Origin: a bacterium
GTDB taxonomy: Bacteria; Armatimonadota; Abditibacteriia; Abditibacteriales; Abditibacteriaceae
Direction: 5' to 3'
DNA: 64,000 bases
Assembly (NCBI GenBank): GCA_004172935.1
Contig: SDZD01000017.1
Location: forward strand, 1-64,000
Both the position numbers and the translations under genes were made by a program. The stretch's first letter is position 1, and every line of letters starts with the position of its first letter. The notes under the pieces were generated by a model. It was not told the DNA's origin and made no database searches. It saw only the letters and a list, made by a program, of their open reading frames with translations. This document shows positions 1 to 9,521 of this stretch, piece by piece.

Positions 1-908
1 GGCCAGGTGGGGTCGCCTTGGAGGTAGCCGAGGGATTTGAGGAAGGTATCGGTTTGGCGGAGGGCTTTGCTGGCGTTGGGGTTTTGGAAGCGCATAGCGA
101 AGCCGTGGCCTTCGCCCTCAAGGGTGACTAGGTCGCAGCGGTTGCCAGCAGCTTTCATGGCTTTTTCGAAGTCGGAGGCGTTGGCGTAGGGGACGGTTTT
201 GTCAGCGGTGCCGTGAAAGACGATGGTGGGTGGCAAGCCGGGGCGCACGTGCTGAAGCGGTGAGATTTCTTTCCAGCGCTCCCCTAGCCTCGCGTTGCCA
301 TAGCCCGCCGCCGAGGTGTCGATGACGGGGTTATAGAGGACGAGAGCATCGGGCACCGAAGAGATGGCGAGGTCTTCGCCTTTTTCGTCCAAACCGGGGA
401 TGAGGGCAGTGCAAGCCGCGACATGGCCGCCCGCCGAACTGCCTCCGGCGGCGATGCGCGCCGGGTCGATGCCCCATTCGGCGGCGTGTTGGCGGACAAA
501 ACGAATGGCGGATTTGCCATCCGCGACGCATTCGAAGGGGGAGGTTTGCTGGCGGGTTTTGACGCGGTATTGGGGCGCGATGGCAACGATGCCGCGCGAG
601 GCGAGATAAGAGCAGTGGGTGGAAAACGCCGAGGGCATTCCGCTGTTCCAGCCACCACCGAAGAAGAACACAATCGCCGGAGTTTTGTCGGTGGCTTTGT
701 GGCCAACTGGTTCGAAGATGTTCATGGACAACTGGACTTTTTCGCCAGCGGCGTTGGTTGTGGTTTTATAGATTGCGCGGCGTGTTGGGCGAGGTGCTTT
801 GGCGGGGGTCTGTTCGGCGGGTTCGGCAGGGATTTGGAGGGCGCGGGCAGGTGTCAGGGAGGCGAAGCCGATAATAGTCAGAGCAGCGAGATAAAGCGCG
901 GATTTCAT
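1..908 (-). CDS. Secreted alpha/beta hydrolase (esterase/lipase-like), 3' end cut by window edge
   Basis: About 302 codons are open from an ATG at 908 to the left edge with no stop, so the C-terminus is missing from the window. The protein starts with a signal peptide (MKSALYLAALTIIGFASLTPA) that points to export. It then shows an alpha/beta hydrolase fold: an oxyanion-type FFFGGGW stretch in place of the usual HGGG, a nucleophile elbow GGSSAGG, an acid Asp in HGTADKTVP and a catalytic His in GEGHGF. These match the BD-FAE/esterase-lipase type, which hydrolyses ester bonds. In this sugar-degrading context a carbohydrate deacetylase or feruloyl-esterase-like role is plausible but not shown. 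It is read in the same direction as the kinase upstream of it, after a 128 bp gap. Confidence 0.85.
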   Translation of the reverse strand, partial: MKSALYLAALTIIGFASLTPARALQIPAEPAEQTPAKAPRPTRRAIYKTTTNAAGEKVQLSMNIFEPVGHKATDKTPAIVFFFGGGWNSGMPSAFSTHCSYLASRGIVAIAPQYRVKTRQQTSPFECVADGKSAIRFVRQHAAEWGIDPARIAAGGSSAGGHVAACTALIPGLDEKGEDLAISSVPDALVLYNPVIDTSAAGYGNARLGERWKEISPLQHVRPGLPPTIVFHGTADKTVPYANASDFEKAMKAAGNRCDLVTLEGEGHGFAMRFQNPNASKALRQTDTFLKSLGYLQGDPTW

Positions 909-1036
909 ACGTGGCTTTAGTGTTGACAATTCGGTTTAAGGGAGTTTGTGGGGGCAAGGGTCACCAGATTCGCACATTGATGTCCACAGGGGGGCATTTT
1001 TTCTTGAGAGTAGATACCCGCCCACCTATTAAGGGG

Positions 1037-4000
1037 TTAGGGGATTTGGGTTTTCAGGACATCTTCTACTACTTGCACGAATTGCCTGAAGGCGAAGGGC
1101 TTGGTGAGGTAGTGCCTGGCACCTGCGACTAGCAGGGAGTTGATTTGGGTCGGGGTTGCGTCGGCGCTGACCATGATGACGGGGATGCCACTGGTGGCGG
1201 CATCTTGTTGGAGGCGGCGCAGCACTTTTGAGCCGTCGATGTCGGGGAGGTGCAGGTCGAGCAGAATCAGGTCGATGTTGTGCTGACTGGCCAACTTCAA
1301 ACCGCTGTTTCCGTTGATAGCGGTCAGGAGGCGAACCTGTGGAGCGCGCTCCAAAAGCGCTTCCATCAGCTTTATGTTGAATTCGTTGTCCTCGATATAG
1401 AGGAAGGTGAGTGGCCTGTTGAGCGAGGTGAACAGGTTGTCGGCCCACTGGAGCGGAGTTTCGTTGGCTGGCAGTGCGGGGGCCGGTTTTTCGGCGGCTG
1501 GTAGCTCGATCCAGAAGGTGCTACCGTGTCCTAATTCGCTGTCAAGCCCGACTGTGCCGCCCATGAGTTCGACAAGGTTTTTAGTGAGCGTCAGGCCAAT
1601 GCCCGTTCCTTCGGTGGTCGTGGTGTCGGCTTTGAGGCGCTCGAAGGGCAAAAAGATGCGTTGTTGGTCGGCGGGAGCGATGCCGAACCCGGTATCAGTC
1701 ACGAGTATTCGCAGAGAATCGAGCGTGGCTTGACTGCCCAGTGTTATCTCCTGGAGAGACAGGGTGACGTTGCCGCCATCGCGATTATATTTGACGGCGT
1801 TGGAGAGCAGGTTAATCATCACCTGATGGAGACGAGTTTTGTCGCCCATCACGTAATGCTCTCCCGTACCGATGCTGTCTATGTCGCAGAGCAAAGTGAT
1901 TTGCCGTTGCTTTGCCAGAGGCTGAACCAGATTCATGGCATCGCGAATCATGGAGAGGACTTCGACTGGCTCCATAGAAAGGGAGACATGTCCGGCTTCG
2001 ATGCGAGCGATTTCCAGAACTTCGTTGATGAGTTGGAGCAAGTGGTGGCCCGCTTGAAGGATTTGCTCGACCCCAACGCGGTCATTCGGCCCCAGTTGGC
2101 TCATTTCCAACAGTTGGCCGAAGCCCAGAATCGCGTTCATAGGGGTACGCAACTCGTGGCTCATACGGGAGAGAAATTCGCTTTTGGCGCGGTTGGCGCG
2201 GTCGGCATCGAGGTTGGCCTGTTTGAGCATCTCGACGACCTCGCGCAAAGCGCCTACGGCCATGCGCCTTTCGGCGACTTCGGCTTCGAGGCTCCTGTTT
2301 TTATCGCCGAGTTCGGCGGTGCGACGTGCGACACGATCTTCCAACTGTTGGTTTAGTTGGATTTGCTCTTGCGCCAAGCGTATTTTCTCGGTGATGTCGC
2401 GGAAACTCCACACCCAGCCCAACTCTTTTTCTCGCAGTTTTTGAGCTTTGGAGTAACGCTCGAAGACGCGGCCATCCTTGAAATGCAGCAAGTCGAAGCC
2501 TTCGCGCTCACGCTCGCTTGAGGACGAATAAGCCGAGGCCGCAAATTCCTCCGGGTCAGACAACTGGGATTTGACGAATTCCACGGCCTGGGCATTTTCG
2601 CCCGACTGCATGATTTCATCGGGTATGCGCCACATGTTCACAAATTGCCGATTGTAGTGCGTCAATTTACCTTCATCGTTAACGACCAGAATGCCATCGG
2701 CGGTGGCTTCGAGGGTGGATTGAAGCAGGACGAGGGACTGTTCGCGTTCGACTTCGGCCTGTTTTTTCTCGGTTATGTCGCGCGTAACGGAAGAGACGCC
2801 GACAATTTCGCCCGCTGCATTGAACATGGGCGAACTGGAAATAGCGACATCAATGAGTTGACCGCTTTTATGGATACAGCGCGTCTCAAAATTGCTGATG
2901 CGCTCTCCGTTTTTCACCCTTTTCAGCAGCATCCCCTCGAAAACACCATCAACAGGAATCAGCATCTGAATATGCTTTCCGATGGCTTCCTGAGCGGTAT
3001 AGCCGAAGACCAGCGTGGCCCCGTTGTTCCAACTGGTGATGATGCCTTCCAGCGTTTTGCTGAGAATGGCGTCGTCGGAGGATTCGACAATGGCGACCAG
3101 ACGAGCTTGCGTTTCCTCATCGCGGATGCGTTGAGTGATGTCCAGTCCAGTTCCGACCATTTTCACTGGTTGCCCGGAATCGGGGTCGCGGATGAGGTCA
3201 GCCTGAGCGTGGAGGATATGTTCACTGCCATCGGGCCATATGACGCGGTGTTCGAGGTTGTAAACGCCCTCGCCTCGCAGCGCGCGTTCCATCGTGGCGC
3301 CTACACGCTCGCGGTCGTCGGGGTGGACGGCGTTAAAGAAACTCTCGTTGCTGACTTCGACTTCGCCCGGTTCGTAGCCGAAAAGGCGAAAGTTTTCGTC
3401 CGACCAGTGCAGTGGGTTGCTGTTGACATCGCCAAGACGCAACAAATCGAGTTCCCAAATTCCCAGGCGGGTGATCTCCTGTGCTTTGGCCAGATTGGCC
3501 TCGCTTTGAGAAAGTCGTTCCTGGGCCAGTTTGCGTTCGGTGATGTCTTCAACGATTGCCAGAGCATACAGGGGATTGCCGTTATCGTCGCGAATCATGG
3601 CTCCCGTAAGCGCACCCCAGACGGTTTCGCCGTGTCTGGTCAGGTAACGCTTCTCCACCTGGTAGGAGGAAATTTCGCCAGAAATGAGCTGCTGCGTTTC
3701 GCGAGCGTTGATATTGACATCATCGGGATGAGTGATGTTGGCAATATTGAGATGTGTCAGTTCCTGCTCGGTGTAGTCGAGCATCTGGCACATCCTGGCG
3801 TTGACGTGAGTGATCGAGGCGTCGGGAGCGACCAGGGCAATTGCCAACGGGCCTTCCTCGAAGATGCGGCGGAAACGCTGTTCGCTTTCGCGCAAGACAT
3901 CCTCGGTTAGACGGCGTTCGGTGATGTCACGAAAGTAGACCGCGAGGCCAGTAGCAAAAGGATAAGCGTGAACCTCGAACCATGTATCCAGCGGCGGATA

Positions 4001-4648
4001 GAACTCCTCGAAGACGACCTTGCGCTGCTCCTTCATGGCGAGGTTGTACTGCTCGAAGAATAGCGACCCGACGGCTGCGGGGAACTCCTCCCAAACATTG
4101 CGGCCCAACAACTCATCGACGCGACGCTGGAGCACATGCCCAGCCGCGTTGTTGAGGTAGGTAAAGCGCCACTGGTTATCAAGCGCGAAAAAAGCGTCGG
4201 TCATGCTTTCCCAGATGTCCTGCATTTCGCGGCTGGGCTGCACAACCAATGATTGAACCTCTTTCTGTTCGCTGATGTCTCGCGAGTTCAGGATGAGGGT
4301 GGGGGCATCGGAACTGGAAAGACCTGTCTGGGGCGCAGGACAGGAAGCAGTCGATTGGAACCAACGCCAGCCATCGTGATTGGCGCGGCAACGATAAGGG
4401 CTGAGTTCGCCGTGGCCCTGAGCGAGAACGGCGTTCAATTCCCCTTGCAAACGGGTTTTGTCGTCGGGATGCAATAAGTCGAAGTGATTGGTGCCGACCA
4501 GAACATGTGGTTCAAAGCCCAACGCTCGCTGTATTGCGGGGTTGATATAGAGGATGGTGCCCTCCGCTTGCAGGAGTTCGACAACATCGTAGCTATGCTG
4601 CACGGCAGCCTGAAACAAAGTCAGATCGGGTACAGAATCAAATGACAT
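1037..4648 (-). CDS. Multi-PAS hybrid sensor histidine kinase with C-terminal receiver
   Basis: A 1203-residue soluble hybrid kinase with no obvious signal peptide or membrane segment, so it probably senses a cytoplasmic signal. At least five PAS/PAC units run from about residue 5 to 730, with repeated SDDAILSKT- and DITERK-type junctions. A coiled coil and a HisKA domain follow, with the phospho-accepting His at about residue 831 in SRMSHELRTPMN. A HATPase domain has the G-box TDTGFGIAP and GTGIGLTL. A C-terminal receiver carries the acceptor Asp at about residue 1131 (LLDLHLPD) and the conserved Lys in LTKPF. No DNA-binding output is present, so phosphate probably passes to a separate partner. 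The HD-GYP receiver protein at 12529-13629 is one candidate. Specific signals cannot be deduced. Confidence 0.93.
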   Translation of the reverse strand: MSFDSVPDLTLFQAAVQHSYDVVELLQAEGTILYINPAIQRALGFEPHVLVGTNHFDLLHPDDKTRLQGELNAVLAQGHGELSPYRCRANHDGWRWFQSTASCPAPQTGLSSSDAPTLILNSRDISEQKEVQSLVVQPSREMQDIWESMTDAFFALDNQWRFTYLNNAAGHVLQRRVDELLGRNVWEEFPAAVGSLFFEQYNLAMKEQRKVVFEEFYPPLDTWFEVHAYPFATGLAVYFRDITERRLTEDVLRESEQRFRRIFEEGPLAIALVAPDASITHVNARMCQMLDYTEQELTHLNIANITHPDDVNINARETQQLISGEISSYQVEKRYLTRHGETVWGALTGAMIRDDNGNPLYALAIVEDITERKLAQERLSQSEANLAKAQEITRLGIWELDLLRLGDVNSNPLHWSDENFRLFGYEPGEVEVSNESFFNAVHPDDRERVGATMERALRGEGVYNLEHRVIWPDGSEHILHAQADLIRDPDSGQPVKMVGTGLDITQRIRDEETQARLVAIVESSDDAILSKTLEGIITSWNNGATLVFGYTAQEAIGKHIQMLIPVDGVFEGMLLKRVKNGERISNFETRCIHKSGQLIDVAISSSPMFNAAGEIVGVSSVTRDITEKKQAEVEREQSLVLLQSTLEATADGILVVNDEGKLTHYNRQFVNMWRIPDEIMQSGENAQAVEFVKSQLSDPEEFAASAYSSSSEREREGFDLLHFKDGRVFERYSKAQKLREKELGWVWSFRDITEKIRLAQEQIQLNQQLEDRVARRTAELGDKNRSLEAEVAERRMAVGALREVVEMLKQANLDADRANRAKSEFLSRMSHELRTPMNAILGFGQLLEMSQLGPNDRVGVEQILQAGHHLLQLINEVLEIARIEAGHVSLSMEPVEVLSMIRDAMNLVQPLAKQRQITLLCDIDSIGTGEHYVMGDKTRLHQVMINLLSNAVKYNRDGGNVTLSLQEITLGSQATLDSLRILVTDTGFGIAPADQQRIFLPFERLKADTTTTEGTGIGLTLTKNLVELMGGTVGLDSELGHGSTFWIELPAAEKPAPALPANETPLQWADNLFTSLNRPLTFLYIEDNEFNIKLMEALLERAPQVRLLTAINGNSGLKLASQHNIDLILLDLHLPDIDGSKVLRRLQQDAATSGIPVIMVSADATPTQINSLLVAGARHYLTKPFAFRQFVQVVEDVLKTQIP

Positions 4649-5226
4649 GAACTCATCTCCTGTACGGCCCAGAGACAGCCCTTTCGCAGTTCGGCGTTAA
4701 CGTTCATAAGGTAGGGAGGATTGAGATATTGCCCGGATTTCTCCAATCAATTTCCGTATATGCGATAAGGTGGCCTTTTGCTTTATAAACTTTAGTACAA
4801 ATCACCACTATGAGTTCGTAAGGCACATTTGAGGCCAAAACTTACATATGACTCTGGCAAAGCTATCATCGTTGGCGTTACAGTAGCTGTCGCGAAGGCG
4901 CCAAGACACGCAAAGGGGCATTTTGAACACAGAGAAGCAGAAGAGGCACAGAGGGTTTTGAGAAGAGGGTGTCCTCTAGCATAAGTTTGTTGGGGCAATG
5001 TTCGCGGCGTTTTAGAGAGATTGGTTTCGGGGTTGGTGGAGGTTGTGGGTTTTAGCCGAGTTGATGGGGCCGCTCGTTTTAGCCCCACGCCCAAAGGGCA
5101 CCCGACCTCCCCATAAATGGAGAGGGACCACTCATGGAACTCATCGGAAGGTTGGCTCGATTTGGCCAAACGAAAATAACCACTCATGTAACAGGGGGGA
5201 ATCTAGCGTTTTGGGGCTATTGTCGG
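4649..5226. other. Intergenic region with dispersed-repeat-like text and an inverted repeat
   Basis: About 580 bp without a convincing gene; a 131-codon open frame on the minus strand has no family signature or good start. The stretch at 4892-4962 (gaaggcgccaagacacgcaa, then a run around cagagaagcagaagaggc) resembles short dispersed intergenic repeats common in environmental bacteria. The kinase promoter must lie just above 4648. An 18-bp inverted repeat (5164-5181 and 5225-5242) closes the agarase gene. Confidence 0.6.
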
Positions 5227-5242
5227 TTATTTTTGTTTGGCC
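5164..5242. terminator. Long inverted repeat at the 3' end of the agarase gene
   Basis: The arms at 5164-5181 and 5225-5242 match at 17 of 18 positions and flank a 43-bp loop. The right arm overlaps the last codons of the GH50-like gene, so a transcript from that gene would fold a long stem at its 3' end. There is no clean U-run, so it may act in 3' end protection rather than classical termination. Confidence 0.5.
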
Positions 5243-7362
5243 GACATGGAGTTGGTTAGTTTTCCGGCCAGGCGGTAGCGATACATGTTTTCGCCGATGA
5301 GGCGCGCGGCGTGGGTTAGTTCCTCGTAAGGGGTGTCGGTGATGTCAACGAAGCCGATTTGGTAGGCTTCGCCGTCGCCGCGTCCGGTGAGGGGTTGGTC
5401 GCGGTATTGAAACCAGTGGGTGCCGACGATGTTGGGGTGAACTAGCGCGCCCTGTAGGAAGCGCGTGTAGGCGAGGGCACGGTCTTCGGGGCTGGCGCCG
5501 GCTTGACAGAGGCTGGCGCTGAACATTCCGCGCTGGAGCAGACCGAAATGAAACTCGGTGATCATGACGGGCATGTCGGGCAGTTTTTCGGTGGGGAAGT
5601 TGGCGGCGCTGTGGGCGTAGATGTTGACCGACAATATATCCGCGTACTTTTTACTGGCCTCATAGAGCGCGGGGCGTACGGCATCGGTGCTGATGAAGCG
5701 GGCGCCGAGGTAGAGCCTGTTGGGGGCGACCGATTTCACAGCGTCGCGCGACAGACGGAAATATTGCTCAACGACTTTCTCGAAAAATAGTTGGGCGTCG
5801 GCACGGTAGCCCGCGCTGGATGGAACATCAGTCGATTCGGAGAGGGCGTTCCAGTCGGTGTAGGCGGTGCCCCACGAGGCGTTGAGCTTATTGGGGGTGA
5901 CGTATTTTAGCTTCAGGTCGCCGACGAACTCTTGTTTGGAGGCTTGTTGGGCCGGGCTTTTCAGGATGTCATCGACGAGCGTCATGCGGCCTCGATTGCC
6001 GAAGTTGAGTTCGTTGTCGATGAAGTAGCCGATGCACATCGGGTCGGTGAGCGACTTGACGACGAGCGGATTCCGAACGGCATGATCGGGGATGAGAGTC
6101 TTCATCTTCTGGATGTAGGCCGGGTCGAACACATCGTAGAACTTGAGTTTGGAGGCCGCGATTTTCGGCATCCTCTGGTCGTAGTCGGTGAGTTGCAGCG
6201 TATAGGGCGTTTTGCCTATCGCCATCAGATTTGGCGAACTCCAATCGCCAATCGAGTTCATGCCCCACGCCGGAAGTCGCCTGGTGACATCCTGAAAATA
6301 GTCGGGCAGATAGTCGGGCTTGCCGTAGCGTTGTTGAAGGCTGAAGTCGGTCGGGTTGTAGGTTCGGGCGCCTTCGGGCAAGGCTTGGAACCAGTTTTCT
6401 TTGCCCGGCAGCACCTTCAAACCTTCGGTGCCCTGATTGATGACATCCATGCCATGCGAGAAGAAGAGGCGACCTTCGGGATCGACGAGATACCATTTGC
6501 CGCGATATTTCTCGGTGCGAAAGCTGCCCGTCGCTTTTAGCAGAGGGCCATTTTTCCAACCGCCATAGGTGTCCCAATCGGCAGGGCGTTTGGTAGCCTC
6601 CAGTTGCTGCTGCTCCTTGCTGTAACTCTGGGTTAAGTCGGCGGCAGAGCGAACTTTTTGTGGCCAATCGGAGTGGATGAACTGGCCGTATTGGTCGATG
6701 AAAGGGATGTATTTATCGGCGGGGAGTGAGGCAGAGGGTGTGAGCGCTTCTTCGGCGCGCAGGTTGGTGAATCGGCAGTTAACAAGACCCTTTTTAGCCG
6801 ACTCGAAGGGCCACTGCATGGTGAAGTAGATTTGCGCGATTTGGGCGGTGTTGAGGGTTCGCACACCGGGGACGCCTTCGGGCGGCGCGAACTTCCAGGC
6901 GTGCGGCAGCAGCAAGCGCAGGATGCGCTTTTCGCCGGGATTAAGCGCGATACCGACGTTGGCTTTGGCGCGGCGGGCGCTTTGGGCACCGGGAAGCGCG
7001 GCGACCTCCATCAAGAGGCGCATCTGGGTATCGGATGACAGGTTCTCTATGTCGACGGCGAGCGTTTTCCAGCCGGACAAGTCCCACGAGGGCTGAGTTT
7101 GTGGAGGGGTGATTTCAAGCCCCGAATCTTCGTAGGGATTATCAATTTGCAGACGAAGCCCCTGCCCATCGAAATTGATTCGACCCGGCCCTGTGGCTTT
7201 GACTTGCTGCGTTGATAGCGGAAGCGCGAAGTGCGAAGCGTTGCTCGGCGAGACGAGGGGGGTGAGTTGGTCGCAGAGCGCCACTTGCATGGGGACAAGT
7301 AGCGCCGACGCGACAACGAGCAACAGCAAATTCCTGTGGATTCGAGGCATTGGGGAACTCAC
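5227..7362 (-). CDS. Secreted GH50-like beta-agarase / clan GH-A glycoside hydrolase
   Basis: A 711-residue exported protein with an N-terminal signal segment (NLLLLVVASALLVPMQVALC). A beta-sandwich region (about 40-200) precedes a catalytic barrel that opens with the GKWYLVDPEGRLFFSHGMD motif, typical of GH50 agarases and relatives. The acid/base Glu is about residue 451 in YFIDNELNFG, and the nucleophile Glu is about residue 603 in ITEFHFG. Both motifs match GH50 (DNE..WG and EFHFG). It would cleave beta-linked galactans such as agarose or a related polysaccharide outside the cytoplasm. It sits 8 bp downstream of a pseudopilin gene in the same direction, so the two are probably cotranscribed. 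The exact substrate is uncertain because GH-A families overlap. Confidence 0.85.
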   Translation of the reverse strand: MSSPMPRIHRNLLLLVVASALLVPMQVALCDQLTPLVSPSNASHFALPLSTQQVKATGPGRINFDGQGLRLQIDNPYEDSGLEITPPQTQPSWDLSGWKTLAVDIENLSSDTQMRLLMEVAALPGAQSARRAKANVGIALNPGEKRILRLLLPHAWKFAPPEGVPGVRTLNTAQIAQIYFTMQWPFESAKKGLVNCRFTNLRAEEALTPSASLPADKYIPFIDQYGQFIHSDWPQKVRSAADLTQSYSKEQQQLEATKRPADWDTYGGWKNGPLLKATGSFRTEKYRGKWYLVDPEGRLFFSHGMDVINQGTEGLKVLPGKENWFQALPEGARTYNPTDFSLQQRYGKPDYLPDYFQDVTRRLPAWGMNSIGDWSSPNLMAIGKTPYTLQLTDYDQRMPKIAASKLKFYDVFDPAYIQKMKTLIPDHAVRNPLVVKSLTDPMCIGYFIDNELNFGNRGRMTLVDDILKSPAQQASKQEFVGDLKLKYVTPNKLNASWGTAYTDWNALSESTDVPSSAGYRADAQLFFEKVVEQYFRLSRDAVKSVAPNRLYLGARFISTDAVRPALYEASKKYADILSVNIYAHSAANFPTEKLPDMPVMITEFHFGLLQRGMFSASLCQAGASPEDRALAYTRFLQGALVHPNIVGTHWFQYRDQPLTGRGDGEAYQIGFVDITDTPYEELTHAARLIGENMYRYRLAGKLTNSMSAKQK

Positions 7363-7370
7363 CTAAACAA

Positions 7371-8189
7371 TTAACGGTAGAGGGTATCGCCGACCTGGGT
7401 GGCGTCGAAGCGGTAGATAACGCCTTCGCGGTGTGGGTTCATGAAAACGTTGCCAAGTTTGAGGTCGGCGGGAGTGCCGCAGCCCGAATCGATGGCGCTG
7501 GTAGCGACGGGGGTGTGACGCAACCATTTGGCGTGTCCATCGGCGAAAACGTAGTTGGCGCCTTCCATGTGGCGGCCCGGATTGGGCAAACCTCCCTGAC
7601 GGCAGGCTCCACTGGCAACGGCATCGGCGCCATCTTGAATAACGCGACCGAAGGTGAGTCCGGTAGCTGTTCCTGTCCATGCCATGTGAAAGATTTGGGC
7701 CTGGTTATCGGGCAATGCAGCTTGGCCGAAGCCGTCGATGAACAACACCAACTGCGAGGCGTAGGTGATGCCCGCGAGGCTCAGGTTGGGGTAGCCGCCA
7801 GCGTAGGCGTTGAACGTGTAGCCCTGACGCATAGCGCTGTTGCTGGGGCAAACGTTGATTTGCTCACTCTTGGTGTAGGGATTGAGCAGTCGGCCCCAGT
7901 GGAAATACTGGTTGGTGGCGGGGACACCCGTGCCCAGACCGCCAGCATTGACGCGCAGGGGCAACAGGTTCTCGTCGTAGTCCTGTGTGTATTGCAACAC
8001 ACCAAGACAAATTTGCTTCATGTTGCTCATGCAAGAGGCTTTGCGGGCGTTTTCGCGTGCTTTGGCGAAGACGGGGAACAGGATGGCGGCCAAAATCGCG
8101 ATGATGGCTATAACTACTAGCAACTCGATAAGAGTGAAGCCACGATTGCTATTGTTTTTGTTGTACAGGAATTGAGGTGTTGAACGCAT
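7371..8189 (-). CDS. Pseudopilin-like secreted protein (prepilin N-terminal methylation motif, DUF1559-like)
   Basis: A 272-residue protein with a class III prepilin leader: a short basic leader ends in RG, followed by [16 protein letters not shown], the mature helix. A prepilin peptidase would cleave between G and F. After the helix come [17 protein letters not shown] and the YTQDYDE motif, then a Cys-containing globular part and a C-terminal FADGHAKWL, the usual DGH tail of the DUF1559/H-X9-DG group. Its role in the family is unknown, although such proteins are abundant in Planctomycetes and Armatimonadota. It lies between the GntR-type regulator and the agarase, which suggests it serves the same polysaccharide system, perhaps as a surface assembly component. 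Confidence 0.9.
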   Translation of the reverse strand: MRSTPQFLYNKNNSNRGFTLIELLVVIAIIAILAAILFPVFAKARENARKASCMSNMKQICLGVLQYTQDYDENLLPLRVNAGGLGTGVPATNQYFHWGRLLNPYTKSEQINVCPSNSAMRQGYTFNAYAGGYPNLSLAGITYASQLVLFIDGFGQAALPDNQAQIFHMAWTGTATGLTFGRVIQDGADAVASGACRQGGLPNPGRHMEGANYVFADGHAKWLRHTPVATSAIDSGCGTPADLKLGNVFMNPHREGVIYRFDATQVGDTLYR

Positions 8190-8247
8190 GATTATTAATC
8201 TCCACTATCTCGGTCTGGGTCGAACTCGGAAGTAAGGAAGGCGGGTT

Positions 8248-8282
8248 AGCGCCTGAGGGGCCGCCGTGCGGCTTCAGGCGCT
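8248..8282 (-). terminator. Hairpin at the end of the GntR-type regulator gene
   Basis: The arms agcgcctga and tcaggcgct, with extra GC pairs inside, form a strong stem that overlaps the regulator's stop codon. It separates the regulator from the pseudopilin-agarase pair downstream. Confidence 0.6.
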
Positions 8283-9356
8283 TAATTCGTCTTCGAACTG
8301 GGCGGTCATATCAATGATTTGCGGGGCGGTTTCTCCGCTGCGCTGCACATCAATCGACTGCAAACAAGCCGCTAAAAGCGGGCGAACGTCGTAGCCCAAG
8401 CGTCGCGATTCCACGACACAGGGCGTCTTCCAGGGGAAGTTGGCGTGTCCGACAACTTCCATTTCAGCGGGGACTTTCACCCCGGCGGCCAGAAGTCCTT
8501 TCGTGGCCGCTTCGGTCAGGTTGTCGTCGGTGATGATGAGGGCGTCGGGTCGTTCCGGCTGGCCGGGCGCCATCAGTAGGTGGACACAGTTACGGGCAAC
8601 AGCTGGCATTTCGAGACCGATGCCCTGAATCCAGTAGGGGCGGGTTTCAAAGCCATAAGCTGCCGCTTGCGCCATCATAAATTCGCTGCGGTTCTCCGCG
8701 TAATCGGGAGGGCAGATGAAGGCGACGCGGCGGCGACCACGAGCGCGCAGGTGTTCCAGAGCGCGGATGATGAACGATTCGTAGTTGATGACCACGCAGG
8801 GCACGCCCTGCTGTGGCTCGCTTTGAATGGTGACACCGGGCACTCCGGTACGTCGCAACAGCGACAGGTCGGGTTCGCGCGGGTGGGCAGCCACGAAGAT
8901 GACGCCCGCCACGCGATGCTCTTCGACTTCGAGGGCGAGTTTGCGGTAGTCGCTGGAATCGCTTTGGCCGTCGATGCCGTAAAATATGGGGATAGAGACG
9001 TTGTCTTCGCGTTCGCGGCAGGATGCCTCGTTGACCAGAGCCATCCAGAAGCGCGCCCACAGGTGATTTCCACGCGGCGTCTCCTGGAAGGCCAGAGCAT
9101 AGCGCGACAGATGCGGGGGACGCTCGACCACGAACGAGCCTTTGTTGCGCGTCGCGTCGATGAAACCATCCTCGATGAGGATGTTCATGACTCGCTGCAA
9201 CGTGACTTTGGAGACCTGGAAGATTTGCTCTAGTTCGGTGCGATGGGGCAACTGGGTGCCCGGCATAAATTCGCCTGTAGCGATTCGCCGCCGGATTTCG
9301 CTGGCGACGAAGGTGTATTTGTCGGCACCTCGCGAGGCCGTGATTGTGTTGCCCAT
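8274..9356 (-). CDS. GntR-family N-terminus with LacI-type ligand-binding domain: transcriptional regulator
   Basis: A roughly 360-residue regulator with a GntR winged helix at the N-terminus (residues about 15-80: KYTFVASEIRRRIATGEFMP, LPHRTELEQIFQVSKVTLQR). A periplasmic-binding-protein/LacI-type sugar sensor occupies the rest (ISIEDD-like PDALIITDDNLTEAATKGLL). This AraR-like architecture is known for sugar-responsive repressors. The ATG at 9356 is preferred; an in-frame TTG at 9383 would add nine residues with no better ribosome site. It lies between the alpha-galactosidase and the pseudopilin/agarase pair and probably controls one or both. The ligand is not predictable. Confidence 0.88.
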   Translation of the reverse strand: MGNTITASRGADKYTFVASEIRRRIATGEFMPGTQLPHRTELEQIFQVSKVTLQRVMNILIEDGFIDATRNKGSFVVERPPHLSRYALAFQETPRGNHLWARFWMALVNEASCREREDNVSIPIFYGIDGQSDSSDYRKLALEVEEHRVAGVIFVAAHPREPDLSLLRRTGVPGVTIQSEPQQGVPCVVINYESFIIRALEHLRARGRRRVAFICPPDYAENRSEFMMAQAAAYGFETRPYWIQGIGLEMPAVARNCVHLLMAPGQPERPDALIITDDNLTEAATKGLLAAGVKVPAEMEVVGHANFPWKTPCVVESRRLGYDVRPLLAACLQSIDVQRSGETAPQIIDMTAQFEDELSA

Positions 9357-9521
9357 GTAATAGTTATACCCAAAAGATAACAAGGTTAAACATATTCAGA
9401 AAAATTAGTTGAGAAGTTTCTAGTTCTTAGTGGTTAATGTCACCGGATTGGGGGAATCTGGCGTTTTTGGCGCCTCCCAACAAGCGTGAGAGCCTTCGCG
9501 GGTGCAGCATGACGGCGCAGG

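Noticed and set aside
423..920. 165-codon open frame on the plus strand
   Set aside because: It is antisense to the secreted hydrolase that has a signal peptide and a full catalytic motif set.
2645..3910. 421-codon open frame on the plus strand
   Set aside because: It is the mirror of the PAS kinase. Long antisense frames are expected in this codon usage, and it shows no domain.
4792..5187. 131-codon frame on the minus strand
   Set aside because: It covers dispersed-repeat-like intergenic DNA, with no ribosome site and no family pattern.
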